From the NCBI GenBank assembly GCA_023398105.1, contig JAEWST010000121.1, positions 1 to 59,444 on the forward strand: a DNA stretch of 59,444 bases. The letters are read 5' to 3'. The stretch is from Bacillota bacterium (GTDB taxonomy: Bacteria > Bacillota > Clostridia > Acetivibrionales > DSM-1351). How positions within the stretch are numbered: position 1 is the first letter of the stretch; each line of letters starts with the position of its first letter. This document shows, piece after piece, positions 17,620 to 26,847 of this stretch. Under the pieces are notes generated by a model. The model searched no databases. It was given only the letters and a program-made list of their open reading frames with translations, and was not told where the DNA came from. Position numbers and translations under genes: made by a program.

Positions 17620-19446
17620 TTATTCCTCCATCATATTAAGCAAAGGAAGTGTAAGTGACACAAGAGTTCCTTCAAGCGGAGTACTCTTGATTTCCATTCC
17701 ATAAGCTTCTCCATAAAATAATTTAATTCTTTTATTTATATTATATAGTCCAATGCTAGATGTGGACTTCTTTTCATGTACATGAATGCTATTTTTGAGG
17801 TTATCTAATTCTTCTTTCGTCATTCCAAGTCCATTGTCAAAGATATCAATTAGTAAAAGTTCATCTTCTTTTGTTGTTACGTTGATAACAAGCTGTCCAT
17901 TATTATCTGTTCCTTCAAGACCATGCAGGATGGCATTTTCTACTATAGGCTGCAATAGAAGAGGAAGAATTTGATATTCTTCTAAGTCCATGTTTTCTGC
18001 TACGTTTAATGTATAATTGACACGGTCACTGAACCTCAGTTTTTGTATAGTCAGATAAATTGAAATGTAATCCAGCTCTTTTTTTAAAGTAGTGGAGGAT
18101 GTGCCTGTGTTTTCTAAAACATAGTGCATAGATTTTCCTAGTAATTTAATAACATTAGCTACTTCTTTATTTCCTGCTGTAAGGGCTTTCATACGTATGG
18201 TTTCCAATGTATTATACAAGAAATGTGGGTTTATCTGGCTTGCCAGCATCTTGAATTCCATTTTTTGCTGTTGGTTTTTCAAGTCCTGTTCTTGTATTTT
18301 TGCTTCATACATTTGTGCATCCATCTGCTGGATGTTTTGTATCATCACTTTCAGATCAGAATAAACTTCAGACAATTCATCTTCGCCCCTTATATTGTCT
18401 AGGATATGATAATTGCCCTTGCTAACCTTATGCATTTCTTCTCGAAGTGTGATAATACGTGTGCTAAAGCTATTTGTAAAATGTTTAATTATCAAAAAAG
18501 GCAATGCTGAAGCCAGTAGCATTGTGGCAGCACATAATATAATTATATGATTAACGTCTGGGAAAGCATTAAAATCTAAAGTAGAAATATAAATCCTATC
18601 TTTAGATGCATAAGGAAGTAACGTGGATATACTTGCAATACTATTTTTGTTCTCGTAGAACAGTTTTCCCGAATATTGATATTGACTTTTGTTGTAGTCT
18701 ATGGGAATTGTCAGATATTCACCTGATAAATTTCTTTTTGTACTGAAAAAGACAGGGTCTCTATTTACTGATACTGTGTTGAACAGAGAATTATTCTGTA
18801 CTCTGTTTTTTAAATAATTATTACTGATTGTAATTTTTAATACAGCAAATTCTTTTGTTGATATTATTGGTATTCGTCTAATCAGACTTAGTTCCTGAGA
18901 AGTATGCTTCCAGTAGTCAAGGGAGCTTAAACTTTTCCAAGTAATATCAGCACTTTTTATTGCCTGTTGATACCAGCCATTTTTTTCAAGCTCTTTAGTA
19001 ACAGGTATTATAGAAGCGTATTGTATTATTGAGTCATATTTATATATAGTGGGATTGTTTGTATAAAGCTTAATTGATGATATATAAGTATTTCTATTTA
19101 TATAATTCTTTAACTTAGTATAATTGCTGCAGTTTTTGTCAGCTTCCTCCTTACTGTTGTAGCGAGTTGCTAAAAGCTTTTGCAGATCTTTGTCAATAAA
19201 AATTTCATCAGAAATATTATATACTGAGGTTGTTACTTCAAATAAAATTGACTTGACACGGAGATTGTCTGCAGAAATTTGATTCTGATAATGATTCAGT
19301 AATAATGTTCTAGTGTAAAATATTAAGAAAACACCAATGAATAAGATCGGTATTATAATAGCACTGCAATATATGAAGTATAATTGTTTTTTTACCTTCT
19401 TATTAGGAAATATCTTGCTAAAAGCAGTTAATCTCTTCATAATCAT
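17620..19446 (-). CDS. Sensor histidine kinase, YesM type
   Basis: Membrane sensor (608 residues) of the YesM/LytS group, which commonly reports extracellular sugars or the state of a linked ABC receptor. One membrane helix lies at about 20-45, followed by an extracytoplasmic sensor region of roughly 250 residues and a second helix at about 300-325. Next come a HAMP segment with coiled coil, the His-kinase motif ASQINPHFLYNTLETI (phospho-acceptor H408) and a GHKL ATPase domain with LLLQPIVENAILHG and DNGLGM. The start is at 19446 or the ATG at 19440 (AAAGAGA upstream). It is divergent from GH31 and upstream of the response regulator in one operon. Confidence 0.94.
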   Translation of the reverse strand: MIMKRLTAFSKIFPNKKVKKQLYFIYCSAIIIPILFIGVFLIFYTRTLLLNHYQNQISADNLRVKSILFEVTTSVYNISDEIFIDKDLQKLLATRYNSKEEADKNCSNYTKLKNYINRNTYISSIKLYTNNPTIYKYDSIIQYASIIPVTKELEKNGWYQQAIKSADITWKSLSSLDYWKHTSQELSLIRRIPIISTKEFAVLKITISNNYLKNRVQNNSLFNTVSVNRDPVFFSTKRNLSGEYLTIPIDYNKSQYQYSGKLFYENKNSIASISTLLPYASKDRIYISTLDFNAFPDVNHIIILCAATMLLASALPFLIIKHFTNSFSTRIITLREEMHKVSKGNYHILDNIRGEDELSEVYSDLKVMIQNIQQMDAQMYEAKIQEQDLKNQQQKMEFKMLASQINPHFLYNTLETIRMKALTAGNKEVANVIKLLGKSMHYVLENTGTSSTTLKKELDYISIYLTIQKLRFSDRVNYTLNVAENMDLEEYQILPLLLQPIVENAILHGLEGTDNNGQLVINVTTKEDELLLIDIFDNGLGMTKEELDNLKNSIHVHEKKSTSSIGLYNINKRIKLFYGEAYGMEIKSTPLEGTLVSLTLPLLNMMEE

Positions 19447-19790
19447 GTCTCTTTCTATTTAATATAATATTGTTAAATACTTACGAGAAGACCTAGTGTA
19501 AAATATGCCGAATCTGCTTGTTTTTTGTAACATACTTTTATTGTAACATAAGTAATTTGAATAGTCTTAGATTATGTTAGAAATGATAGTGATTTAGTGT
19601 TGCTTTTTATGTGGGAAAGTTGAGTTAAACTAAATGGCTGAATAGTATCAAATGTTGAGCATAATTATGTTGATTGTTCATCAAAACACTGAAAATGAAA
19701 GTGTATTAACTAGAATAATTATTGTATTTTAGTTCTAACGCATGTATTATAATTACTGTTGAGTTAAATGGGAAAGGGGCAAAATTCATT
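19447..19790. promoter_or_regulatory. Divergent control region between kinase and GH31 genes
   Basis: A 344-bp gene-free stretch that must hold promoters in both directions. I cannot assign convincing -35/-10 pairs. At 19601-19646 it contains a remnant of the family 1 repeat end (TTTTTATGTGGGAAAGTTGA, then GTTAAACTAAATGGCTGAAT), which also occurs in part at 50161-50205. Binding sites for the YesN-type activator would be expected here. Confidence 0.5.
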
Positions 19791-22136
19791 ATGAAATTTA
19801 GCAATGGATGCTGGCTGCAAAAAGAAGGAACAGAATGTTTCTCACCTCAACAGGTTTATAGTTCAAAAATCGAAAAGGACTGCGTAACGCTTTGTGCTCC
19901 CACTTATCGGATTAATCATAGAGGAGACACCTTGGGAGGAGTAAATTTAACAATTAGGATTTCTTCTCCGATGCCTGAAGTTATTAGAGTTCAGACTTAC
20001 CATTACATGGGAGTTGTATCAAAAACACCTGAATTTGAACTTTTCTATGATAAAAATACTAATATTAAGACAATAGAAAATTATAATGAAATTATAATAT
20101 CAAGTGGAAGTTTAAGACTTGTTATAACAAAACAAAACTGGTCAATGTCTTATGAAAGAGCTGGTGAACAGCTGGCTAAGAGCGTATCGAAAGACTTGGC
20201 GTATATGAAAACAGACTGGAAAGGCCTTGCATACGATGATGGCAGGCTTGAGAATACCTACATGCGCCAGCAGTTAAGTATATCTGTAGGAGAATTGGTG
20301 TATGGCTTGGGAGAGCGTTTTACTCCTTTTGTTAAAAACGGACAGACTGTTGATATTTGGAATGCCGATGGAGGTACTTCCACAGAGCAGTCCTATAAGA
20401 ATATTCCTTTTTACATTACAAATAAGGGTTATGGTGTGTTTGTTAACCATTCTGAACAGGTTTCTTTTGAAATTGGTACAGAGAATGTAACAAAAGTTGA
20501 ATTCAGTGTTTCAGGTGAAGGCTTGGATTACTTCTTTATTAATGGACCTACAATGAAGGAGGTATTGACCAGATATACAGACTTGACTGGTAAGCCGTCT
20601 TTACCTGCACCATGGACATTTGGGTTATGGTTATCTACCTCGTTTACAACAAACTATGATGAAGAAACAATTAACGATTTTGTAGACGGTATGCTTTCAA
20701 GAGGAATTCCTCTTCGTGTATTCCATTTTGACTGCTTTTGGATGAGGGAGTTTTGTTGGTCAGACTTTACTTGGGATAGCCGTGTTTTTCCTGAACCAGT
20801 CGGTATGCTTAAAAGGCTTAAAGAAAAAGGCTTAAAAATATGTGTATGGATTAATCCTTATATTGCTCAGGAATCTATCCTATTCAAAGAGGGTGTTGAA
20901 GGCGGTTACTTTATAAAACGTCCCAACGGAAATGTATGGCAGTGGGATATGTGGCAGCCAGGCATGGCAATTGTTGACTTTACAAATCCGAAGGCTTGCA
21001 AATGGTTTAGTGATAAGCTGGAAGCTTTATTGAATATGGGTGTGGACTGCTTTAAAACAGACTTTGGTGAAAGGATTCCTACCGACGTGGTTTATTTTGA
21101 TGGTTCTGATCCCTTCAAAATGCATAACTACTATACATACTTGTATAATAAGACAGTATATGATTTGTTGGAGAGTAAACGTGGTAAGGGTGAAGCGGTA
21201 TTGTTTGCGAGATCAGCAACTGTCGGAGGACAGAAATTCCCTGTTCACTGGGGAGGAGACTGCTGGTCGGATTATGAATCTATGGAAGAGAGCCTCCGAG
21301 GCGGTCTATCGTTAATGATGTCTGGTTTTGGCTATTGGAGCCATGATATCGGTGGGTTTGAACAAACTTCCACACCAGATGTTTATAAACGATGGGCGGC
21401 ATTCGGTTTGCTGTCTTCGCACAGCCGTTTGCACGGGAGCACCTCGTACCGTGTACCGTGGGTTTATGACGAGGAAGCGGTAGAGGTAGTACGCTTCTTT
21501 ACCAAATTAAAAGCCGCACTTATGCCCTACTTGTTTAAAACTGCCGTTGAAACCTCTGAATCAGGTATTCCAACAATGAGAAGCATGGTGCTTGAATTTA
21601 CCGATGACAGAAATTGTCAATACTTAGACAAGCAGTATATGCTTGGGGATTCTCTGTTGGTTTCTCCTATATTTAATAGTAACAGCATGGCGGAATACTA
21701 TTTGCCAGAAGGAACATGGACAGACTTCTTTACAGGTAAAAAAGTAGAGGGTTCTAGGTGGATAAAAGAGGAGCACAGCTACTTAAGTATTCCTCTAATG
21801 GTTAGAGAAAATTCCATAATTGCAGTTGGTGCATGTGATGATAAAGCAGATTATGACTATGCAGATGGCGTTCAGTTAAGGGTTTATCAATTAGAAGAAG
21901 GCAGAACAGCCGAAACAGTAGTTTACGGTATGGACGGTACTAAAGACTTAGAAGCCTCCCTTCTTAAAAAGGACGGAAATATTACTGTAAGGGTGAAGGC
22001 AAAGAAAGCCTACAGCATACGTTTTGTAAATGAAACTGCTATTGAAACTTCCGATGCAGAAATAGTAACTGATGGTAAGGATACCGTTATTACACCGAAA
22101 AATGGCGTATCAGAAATTGTATGTGTAAAAAATTAA
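19791..22136 (+). CDS. GH31 alpha-xylosidase (YicI-like)
   Basis: Hydrolyses alpha-1,6-linked xylose from the non-reducing end of xyloglucan oligosaccharides. The ATG at 19791 gives 781 residues and an N-terminus (MKFSNGCWLQKEG...) that aligns with E. coli YicI; GGAAAGGGG lies ten bases upstream. Nucleophile D424 is in CFKTDFGERIP and acid/base D490 in HWGGDCWSDYES, at spacing close to YicI (416 and 482). The KTDFGE signature and the conserved aromatic FHFDCFWMREFCWSDF favour xylosidase over glucosidase. No signal peptide, so intracellular. It is followed by the GH3 beta-glucosidase, which acts on the glucose exposed after xylose removal. Confidence 0.94.
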   Translation: MKFSNGCWLQKEGTECFSPQQVYSSKIEKDCVTLCAPTYRINHRGDTLGGVNLTIRISSPMPEVIRVQTYHYMGVVSKTPEFELFYDKNTNIKTIENYNEIIISSGSLRLVITKQNWSMSYERAGEQLAKSVSKDLAYMKTDWKGLAYDDGRLENTYMRQQLSISVGELVYGLGERFTPFVKNGQTVDIWNADGGTSTEQSYKNIPFYITNKGYGVFVNHSEQVSFEIGTENVTKVEFSVSGEGLDYFFINGPTMKEVLTRYTDLTGKPSLPAPWTFGLWLSTSFTTNYDEETINDFVDGMLSRGIPLRVFHFDCFWMREFCWSDFTWDSRVFPEPVGMLKRLKEKGLKICVWINPYIAQESILFKEGVEGGYFIKRPNGNVWQWDMWQPGMAIVDFTNPKACKWFSDKLEALLNMGVDCFKTDFGERIPTDVVYFDGSDPFKMHNYYTYLYNKTVYDLLESKRGKGEAVLFARSATVGGQKFPVHWGGDCWSDYESMEESLRGGLSLMMSGFGYWSHDIGGFEQTSTPDVYKRWAAFGLLSSHSRLHGSTSYRVPWVYDEEAVEVVRFFTKLKAALMPYLFKTAVETSESGIPTMRSMVLEFTDDRNCQYLDKQYMLGDSLLVSPIFNSNSMAEYYLPEGTWTDFFTGKKVEGSRWIKEEHSYLSIPLMVRENSIIAVGACDDKADYDYADGVQLRVYQLEEGRTAETVVYGMDGTKDLEASLLKKDGNITVRVKAKKAYSIRFVNETAIETSDAEIVTDGKDTVITPKNGVSEIVCVKN

Positions 22137-22363
22137 CACATTGTTCTAAATATTTCATGAATCTTGCAGGATAAAATTATAGTACTGGTTTACTGATACT
22201 TCCGTACAAACTTATCTAAATGGATTACTCACAAGATATTTGTTGAAGCACAACGAGTTAAATTAGTCTAGTTGAATACAAAAACGATAACGAAAGCATA
22301 CTTTTTAAAGGAGGTGCCCAGTTCCTTGCATTTATACATGTTGTTTTGTGTAAAATGTGAGAA
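22137..22363 (+). promoter_or_regulatory. GH31-GH3 intergenic leader with a strong ribosome site and short overlapping ORF
   Basis: A consensus AAAGGAGGTG at 22307-22316 is about 47 bases before the GH3 ATG, too far to serve it. It would instead serve a TTG at 22326 opening a 15-codon frame that stops at 22373, overlapping the GH3 start by ten bases. GH3 has no good ribosome site of its own and an in-frame stop just upstream (22358), so translational coupling through this leader peptide is plausible. A possible family 1 remnant, ACAAACTTATCTAAATGG, lies near 22206. Confidence 0.45.
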
Positions 22364-24523
22364 ATGGACATAAATATGTTTGAAACAGATATAGAGAAAC
22401 TATTGGAGCAACTGACTTTAGATGAAAAGATTTCCATGATTCATGGAAATGGATTATTTAGAACAGGAGCGGTAGAACGCTTAGGAATACCCTCTCTGAA
22501 ATTATCAGATGGGCCTATGGGTGTACGTTTTGAATTTGAAGATGATTGCTGGAAGGTAATCGGACATTCCGATGATTTTGTATCATATCTGCCCTGTAAC
22601 AGTGCTTTGGCTGCCACATGGAACAGAGCTTTGGCGTACAAGCTGGGAGTTGTGCTTGGAGAGGAAGCAAGAGGCCGTGGAAAGGATGTTATCCTGGCAC
22701 CGGGTATTAATATTATGAGAAGCCCTGCCTGTGGAAGAAACTTTGAGTACATGAGCGAAGACCCATACTTAACAGCAAAAACAGCAGTTCCTTTAATTAA
22801 AGGAATTCAAAAATCAGATGTAGCCGCCTGTGTAAAGCATTTTGCCGTAAACAATCAAGAAACGGAGCGTCTGTGGGTTGAAGTATTAGTGGATGATCGC
22901 ACATTAAACGAAATTTATTTACCAGCATTTAAAGCTGCTGTTTGTGAAGCCGACAGCTATTCACTGATGGGGGCTTATAATTTGCTGAGAGGTGAACATT
23001 GCTGCCAAAGCAAATACCTGCTGAACACAATATTAAAGGAAGAATGGAAATATGATGGTTGTGTAATATCAGACTGGGGAGCGGTTCATAACACAAAGGT
23101 GGCGGCAGAAAGCGGTCTGGACATAGAAATGTCAGTAGCATATAATTTCGACCAGTACTATATGGCAGAGCCGCTAAAGGAAGCTGTTTTAAAAGGTGAA
23201 ATAGAGGAAAGGCTGATTGATGAGAAGGTAAGAAGAATACTTCGCATGATGTATAAGCTTAAAATGTTTGGAACGTCAAGATGCAAGGGAGCATATAATA
23301 CACCCGAGCATAGAAGGGATATTCTTGATGTAGCAAGAGAGTCTGTTGTTTTATTAAAAAATGTTGATAATAGACTTCCATTGCAGGAAAGTAAGCTCAA
23401 AAAAATACTGGTAATTGGTGACAATGCAGAAAGAATTCATTCTAATGGTGGAGGAAGTGCAGAAATTAAGGCACTGTATGAAATTTCACCGTTGATGGGC
23501 TTAAAAATGAAGCTTGGCGGCAATACAGATATAATTTATGCAAGAGGTTATTATGTAGAGCCAAAAAAGGATGAGAAGGATATTAACTGGCAGGAAACCA
23601 GTTTAGAAGATGTTGTCCAGGCAAGAAGGGCAGAAAAAATTGATGCTGATATAAAAGCCAAGAGGCAAGAGCTTTTGGAGGAAGCAGTAGCACTGGCAAA
23701 GGTGACTGATGAGGTAATTATAATTGGTGGTCTTAACCATAATTATGACTCGGAAGGTCTTGACCGCAAGGATATTAAACTTCCATATGAACAGGATACA
23801 TTAATTAAAGAAGTCCTGAAGGTTAATCCCAATACTGTTGTAGTTATAATGGCAGGTTCACCAGTTGAAATGGGTGAGTGGCTTCAAACTGCAAAAGCAG
23901 TGGTATGGAATTGGTATGGAGGAATGGAAGGCGGAACTGCATTGGCAGAGGTTTTGCTTGGTGAAGTTAATCCAAGTGGTAAGCTTCCAATGACCTTCCC
24001 TAAAAAATTAAGTGACTGTTCAGCTTATTCGCTCGGTGAATTTCCTGGTGGAAAGACAGTTTCATATAGTGAAGGCATATTTGTAGGCTATCGTTATTAT
24101 GATACCTATAAAATAGAGCCAGAGTTTTGCTTTGGACACGGACTATCCTATACCACCTTTGAATATAATAATATACGCTTAGAAGTAGAAGAGACAGAGG
24201 ATGTAAAAATATGTGTTACCTTTGAAGTGATTAATAACGGTAGCCGTGTTGGACTGGAAACGGCACAGTTATATGTAGCTTGCAAAAATTCTGCTGTGGA
24301 ACGTCCTATACAGGAATTAAAGCAATATGTAAAAATTGCATTGGAGCCCATGCAAAAAGAACAAGTTACACTTGTGCTGGATAAAACTGCATTTGGCTAT
24401 TATAATACAGATAAAAAACAATTCTTGACGGAAGTAGGAATTTATGAAATACGAATCGGAAGTTCATCTAGAGACATTCGATTGAAGGGTGAAGTAGAAT
24501 TGAAGCAGGTATATTATTATTAG
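22364..24523 (+). CDS. GH3 beta-glucosidase, cytoplasmic
   Basis: Removes terminal beta-linked glucose, the last step after galactose and xylose removal from imported oligosaccharides. The 719-residue protein has the GH3 TIM-barrel domain with LSDGPMGVR, KHFAVNNQE and nucleophile D237 in VISDWGAVH. The alpha/beta sandwich domain follows (VVLLKN, then GLNHNYDSEGLDR), and a fibronectin III-like C-terminal domain starts near residue 585 (FGHGLSYTTFEY). No signal peptide. The start at ATG 22364 is set by a stop two codons upstream; ATG 22376 is an alternative. It ends the GH31-GH3 operon with a terminator. Confidence 0.93.
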   Translation: MDINMFETDIEKLLEQLTLDEKISMIHGNGLFRTGAVERLGIPSLKLSDGPMGVRFEFEDDCWKVIGHSDDFVSYLPCNSALAATWNRALAYKLGVVLGEEARGRGKDVILAPGINIMRSPACGRNFEYMSEDPYLTAKTAVPLIKGIQKSDVAACVKHFAVNNQETERLWVEVLVDDRTLNEIYLPAFKAAVCEADSYSLMGAYNLLRGEHCCQSKYLLNTILKEEWKYDGCVISDWGAVHNTKVAAESGLDIEMSVAYNFDQYYMAEPLKEAVLKGEIEERLIDEKVRRILRMMYKLKMFGTSRCKGAYNTPEHRRDILDVARESVVLLKNVDNRLPLQESKLKKILVIGDNAERIHSNGGGSAEIKALYEISPLMGLKMKLGGNTDIIYARGYYVEPKKDEKDINWQETSLEDVVQARRAEKIDADIKAKRQELLEEAVALAKVTDEVIIIGGLNHNYDSEGLDRKDIKLPYEQDTLIKEVLKVNPNTVVVIMAGSPVEMGEWLQTAKAVVWNWYGGMEGGTALAEVLLGEVNPSGKLPMTFPKKLSDCSAYSLGEFPGGKTVSYSEGIFVGYRYYDTYKIEPEFCFGHGLSYTTFEYNNIRLEVEETEDVKICVTFEVINNGSRVGLETAQLYVACKNSAVERPIQELKQYVKIALEPMQKEQVTLVLDKTAFGYYNTDKKQFLTEVGIYEIRIGSSSRDIRLKGEVELKQVYYY

Positions 24524-24533
24524 ATGTAGTGAA

Positions 24534-24586
24534 ATGCACCACAAGTATTGAACGAAAATGTTTATTGCTTGGAGGTGCTTTTTTTC
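24534..24586 (+). terminator. Terminator after GH3
   Basis: GCACCACAAG pairs with CTTGGAGGTGC (small bulge) across a loop of about 22 bases and is followed by a seven-T run. It starts about 12 bp after the GH3 stop. Confidence 0.75.
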
Positions 24587-24944
24587 GCACTTATAGAAGG
24601 TTGCATAATACAAAATATTGATATATTTGTAAAAAAATTTATAGAATTTATATAACTATAAATAATGCTAAGTTTATTATTGATTTGAAATACATTGATA
24701 GAAATAATATATCAAATAACTGTTCGCACAATTGTCAAAAAAATCCATATTAACTAATCTACTCTGCATTTTGATTCTTGCAATAAGTCTCATCTTAACT
24801 ATAATAGAATTGAATTAGAATAATTTAAAAAATAAATAAAAAAATGTTAAACTTTTGATGTTAATTTAGACTTAGCATAAATTTAATTAACATAAGCAAT
24901 GTTGGCTTGCCAACTTGCGTTGTTTATTTCAAGGAGGTTATATA
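24587..24944. other. Gene-free AT-rich region
   Basis: About 360 bp with no gene. The only structure I see is an imperfect palindrome at 24891-24935: AGCAATGTTGG, then CCAACTTGC and GTTGTTTATT. It is also found with changes at 3316-3353 upstream of the GH26 gene. Here it sits just before the ribosome site of the broken regulator gene. Confidence 0.4.
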
Positions 24945-25744
24945 ATGAATAACTATTATAAAAAAGATGAAATATTATTATCGTGGAGGAGATGTATTGA
25001 AAATAATATTTTAACGCAAAAAAAAGTAACCGTAAACAATCTTGTGGGCAAAGAAATAAAAAAGTTGTTGGATAAGAATGAAATTTTAGTATCTGCTTTT
25101 GAAGAAGCATTAAAAAATATAAAAAGTAAAAATATCTGTAAAAGTCTTTTTTTATATTATCAGATGTTAACAAAATAACTCTAAAACTTTTAGGTAGCAA
25201 AAAACTTCTATCCTATGCACGAGAATCACTAATACAAATAGGAACAAGTTTTGATGAATTAATAAGTGGCACAAACGCTATAGATATATCTATGAAGCTT
25301 AACCGAAGCTCTTATATGCTGCCTGAAAATCATTACTGTGATTTCCTTAGAAATTGGTATATGTTTTCTGTGCCCATGACAATGAAAAAAACAAATCAGG
25401 GATGTATAAGTATTCTCTCCAAGGAAAATTGTATAAATCGTGAAATAGCTCTAATAGTTGAGCTTCTGTCTTATAAAATATCCAATGAGTACAAAAACAG
25501 AAAAGAACTAAATAACGCTGATCTAAGTCATATCAAGCTTACAGATAGTCAAATAAGGGTTCTGAAAATACTTGCCATGGGATATACGGATAAATGCACT
25601 GCCATGGATCTAGGTATAAGTCTAGGAACAGTCAGGTATCATAAAACAAATATTTTCAAGAAACTAAATGTTGAAAGCTGTGTACAAGCTATAACTACGG
25701 CTCTAAAATATGGAATTATAACTTTAGATGACCTGGAACTATAG
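24945..25744 (+). pseudogene. GAF-like/LuxR-type HTH regulator split by a frameshift
   Basis: The ATG at 24945, behind AAGGAGG, opens a frame that reads LSWRRCIENN...KLLDKNEILVSAFEEALKN and stops at 25178. The sequence continues without stops in another frame from 25154 to 25744 (ILSDVNKITLKLLGSKKLL, GTSFDELISGTNAIDISMKL, NWYMFSVPM). Together they resemble the N-terminal half of AcoR-type regulators with a GAF-like sensor, followed by a LuxR-type helix-turn-helix (LTDSQIRVLKILAMGYTDK, then LGISLGTVRYHKTNIFKKL). The frames join at seven T (25147-25153); eight T would restore one protein of about 266 residues. It may be a real pseudogene, a phase-variable or slippage-read gene, or a sequencing error. 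Placed between the sugar locus and the glycan cluster, its target is unknown. Confidence 0.8.
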
Positions 25745-25749
25745 ACTAA

Positions 25750-25821
25750 TAACCACTGTATTTTAATCTAGTTTATGATATTTTTTTGAATTACTAGATT
25801 ATAATACAGTGGTATTTTTTA
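25750..25821 (+). terminator. Strong terminator after the regulator
   Basis: ACCACTGTATTTTAATCTAG pairs with CTAGATTATAATACAGTGGT (one mismatch), with a loop of about 22 bases and a six-T run. It separates the regulator from the glycan cluster. Confidence 0.92.
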
Positions 25822-25878
25822 GAAAATGTATTATAATTTATAAAAAAGTAAAAAATACATATATTTTACAGGAGAAAG

Positions 25879-26814
25879 ATGGAAAATAACATGAGGCAAG
25901 AAAGCACTTTGGAGGTAATAAGGGAAAAAAGAGATTTTACAGATGTTGTTATTTGCTTTTTGAAACTGATTAGAGTAAGGCAATGGTCAAAAAATATCTT
26001 TGTGTTCTCAGGAATATTGTTTTCTTTTGGTTTTATTGGAATAGTGCAGGTGGTTAAGTTATTTATTGCATTTCTTTTATTTTGTGGGATTTCCAGTTCA
26101 GTGTATATCATTAATGACATAATAGACTTAAAAATGGACATGTTACATCCAGTAAAGAGGTTCAGGCCACTGGCATCAGGAAAAATAAAAGTAAAGTTTG
26201 CATTGGTGATTTTCTACATAATTTGCACGGGTACTATAGTATTGTCCTTTTTACTTAGCAAGTATTTTGGAGCAATTATTTGTGTATATTTTGTAGTGAA
26301 TTTATCCTATTCTCTGAAACTAAAAGAGTTTGTGTTTATTGATTTATTAATAATATCTTTTGGCTTTGTTCTAAGAGCACTTTCAGGAATAGTAATAGTT
26401 AACGGAAAAAACTCATTCTGGTTTTTGTTAAGTATAGCTTTTTTATCATTATATCTTGGGATGAATAAACGAAAAAAGGAATTAGGTACTCTAACAGAAG
26501 ATCCTGAAAAACACCGCAAAAATCTAGGTGAGTATTCTATTGGATTAATTAATGAGATAATTCCAATGCTGACAGCTTGCACAGTAATATCTTATTCCTT
26601 TCACACACTGTATGAAGTAAAGGTAGAATATACAATTATAACAATACCCATAGTAGTATACGGAATTTTCAGGTATCAATATCTAACTGATAAAGCAGGT
26701 TACGGCGAAAGTCCTGAACTTGTATTGCTGAAGGATAGACCTATAATTTTAGCAATGTTGTTGTGGGGAGTTGTATATATGTCGGCGAAACTACTGACAA
26801 ACGGTTTATTCTAA
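25879..26814 (+). CDS. UbiA-family prenyltransferase, decaprenyl-phosphate phosphoribosyltransferase-like
   Basis: Membrane enzyme (311 residues, eight or nine predicted helices). The first Asp-rich loop reads NDIIDLKMDMLHPVKRFRPL, the form found in 5-phosphoribosyl-1-pyrophosphate:decaprenyl-phosphate transferases (HPxKxxRPLASG), and not that of quinone or heme enzymes. In actinobacteria this reaction starts lipid-linked pentose donors for arabinan. Here it opens an eight-gene cluster with a flippase and three glycosyltransferases, so it may load a phosphosugar onto polyprenyl phosphate for a surface glycan. CAGGAGAAAG precedes the ATG. The substrate is inferred from motif and context. Confidence 0.85.
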   Translation: MENNMRQESTLEVIREKRDFTDVVICFLKLIRVRQWSKNIFVFSGILFSFGFIGIVQVVKLFIAFLLFCGISSSVYIINDIIDLKMDMLHPVKRFRPLASGKIKVKFALVIFYIICTGTIVLSFLLSKYFGAIICVYFVVNLSYSLKLKEFVFIDLLIISFGFVLRALSGIVIVNGKNSFWFLLSIAFLSLYLGMNKRKKELGTLTEDPEKHRKNLGEYSIGLINEIIPMLTACTVISYSFHTLYEVKVEYTIITIPIVVYGIFRYQYLTDKAGYGESPELVLLKDRPIILAMLLWGVVYMSAKLLTNGLF

Positions 26815-26847
26815 CAAAATAGCATTATTCATGAAAAGGACAAAACA

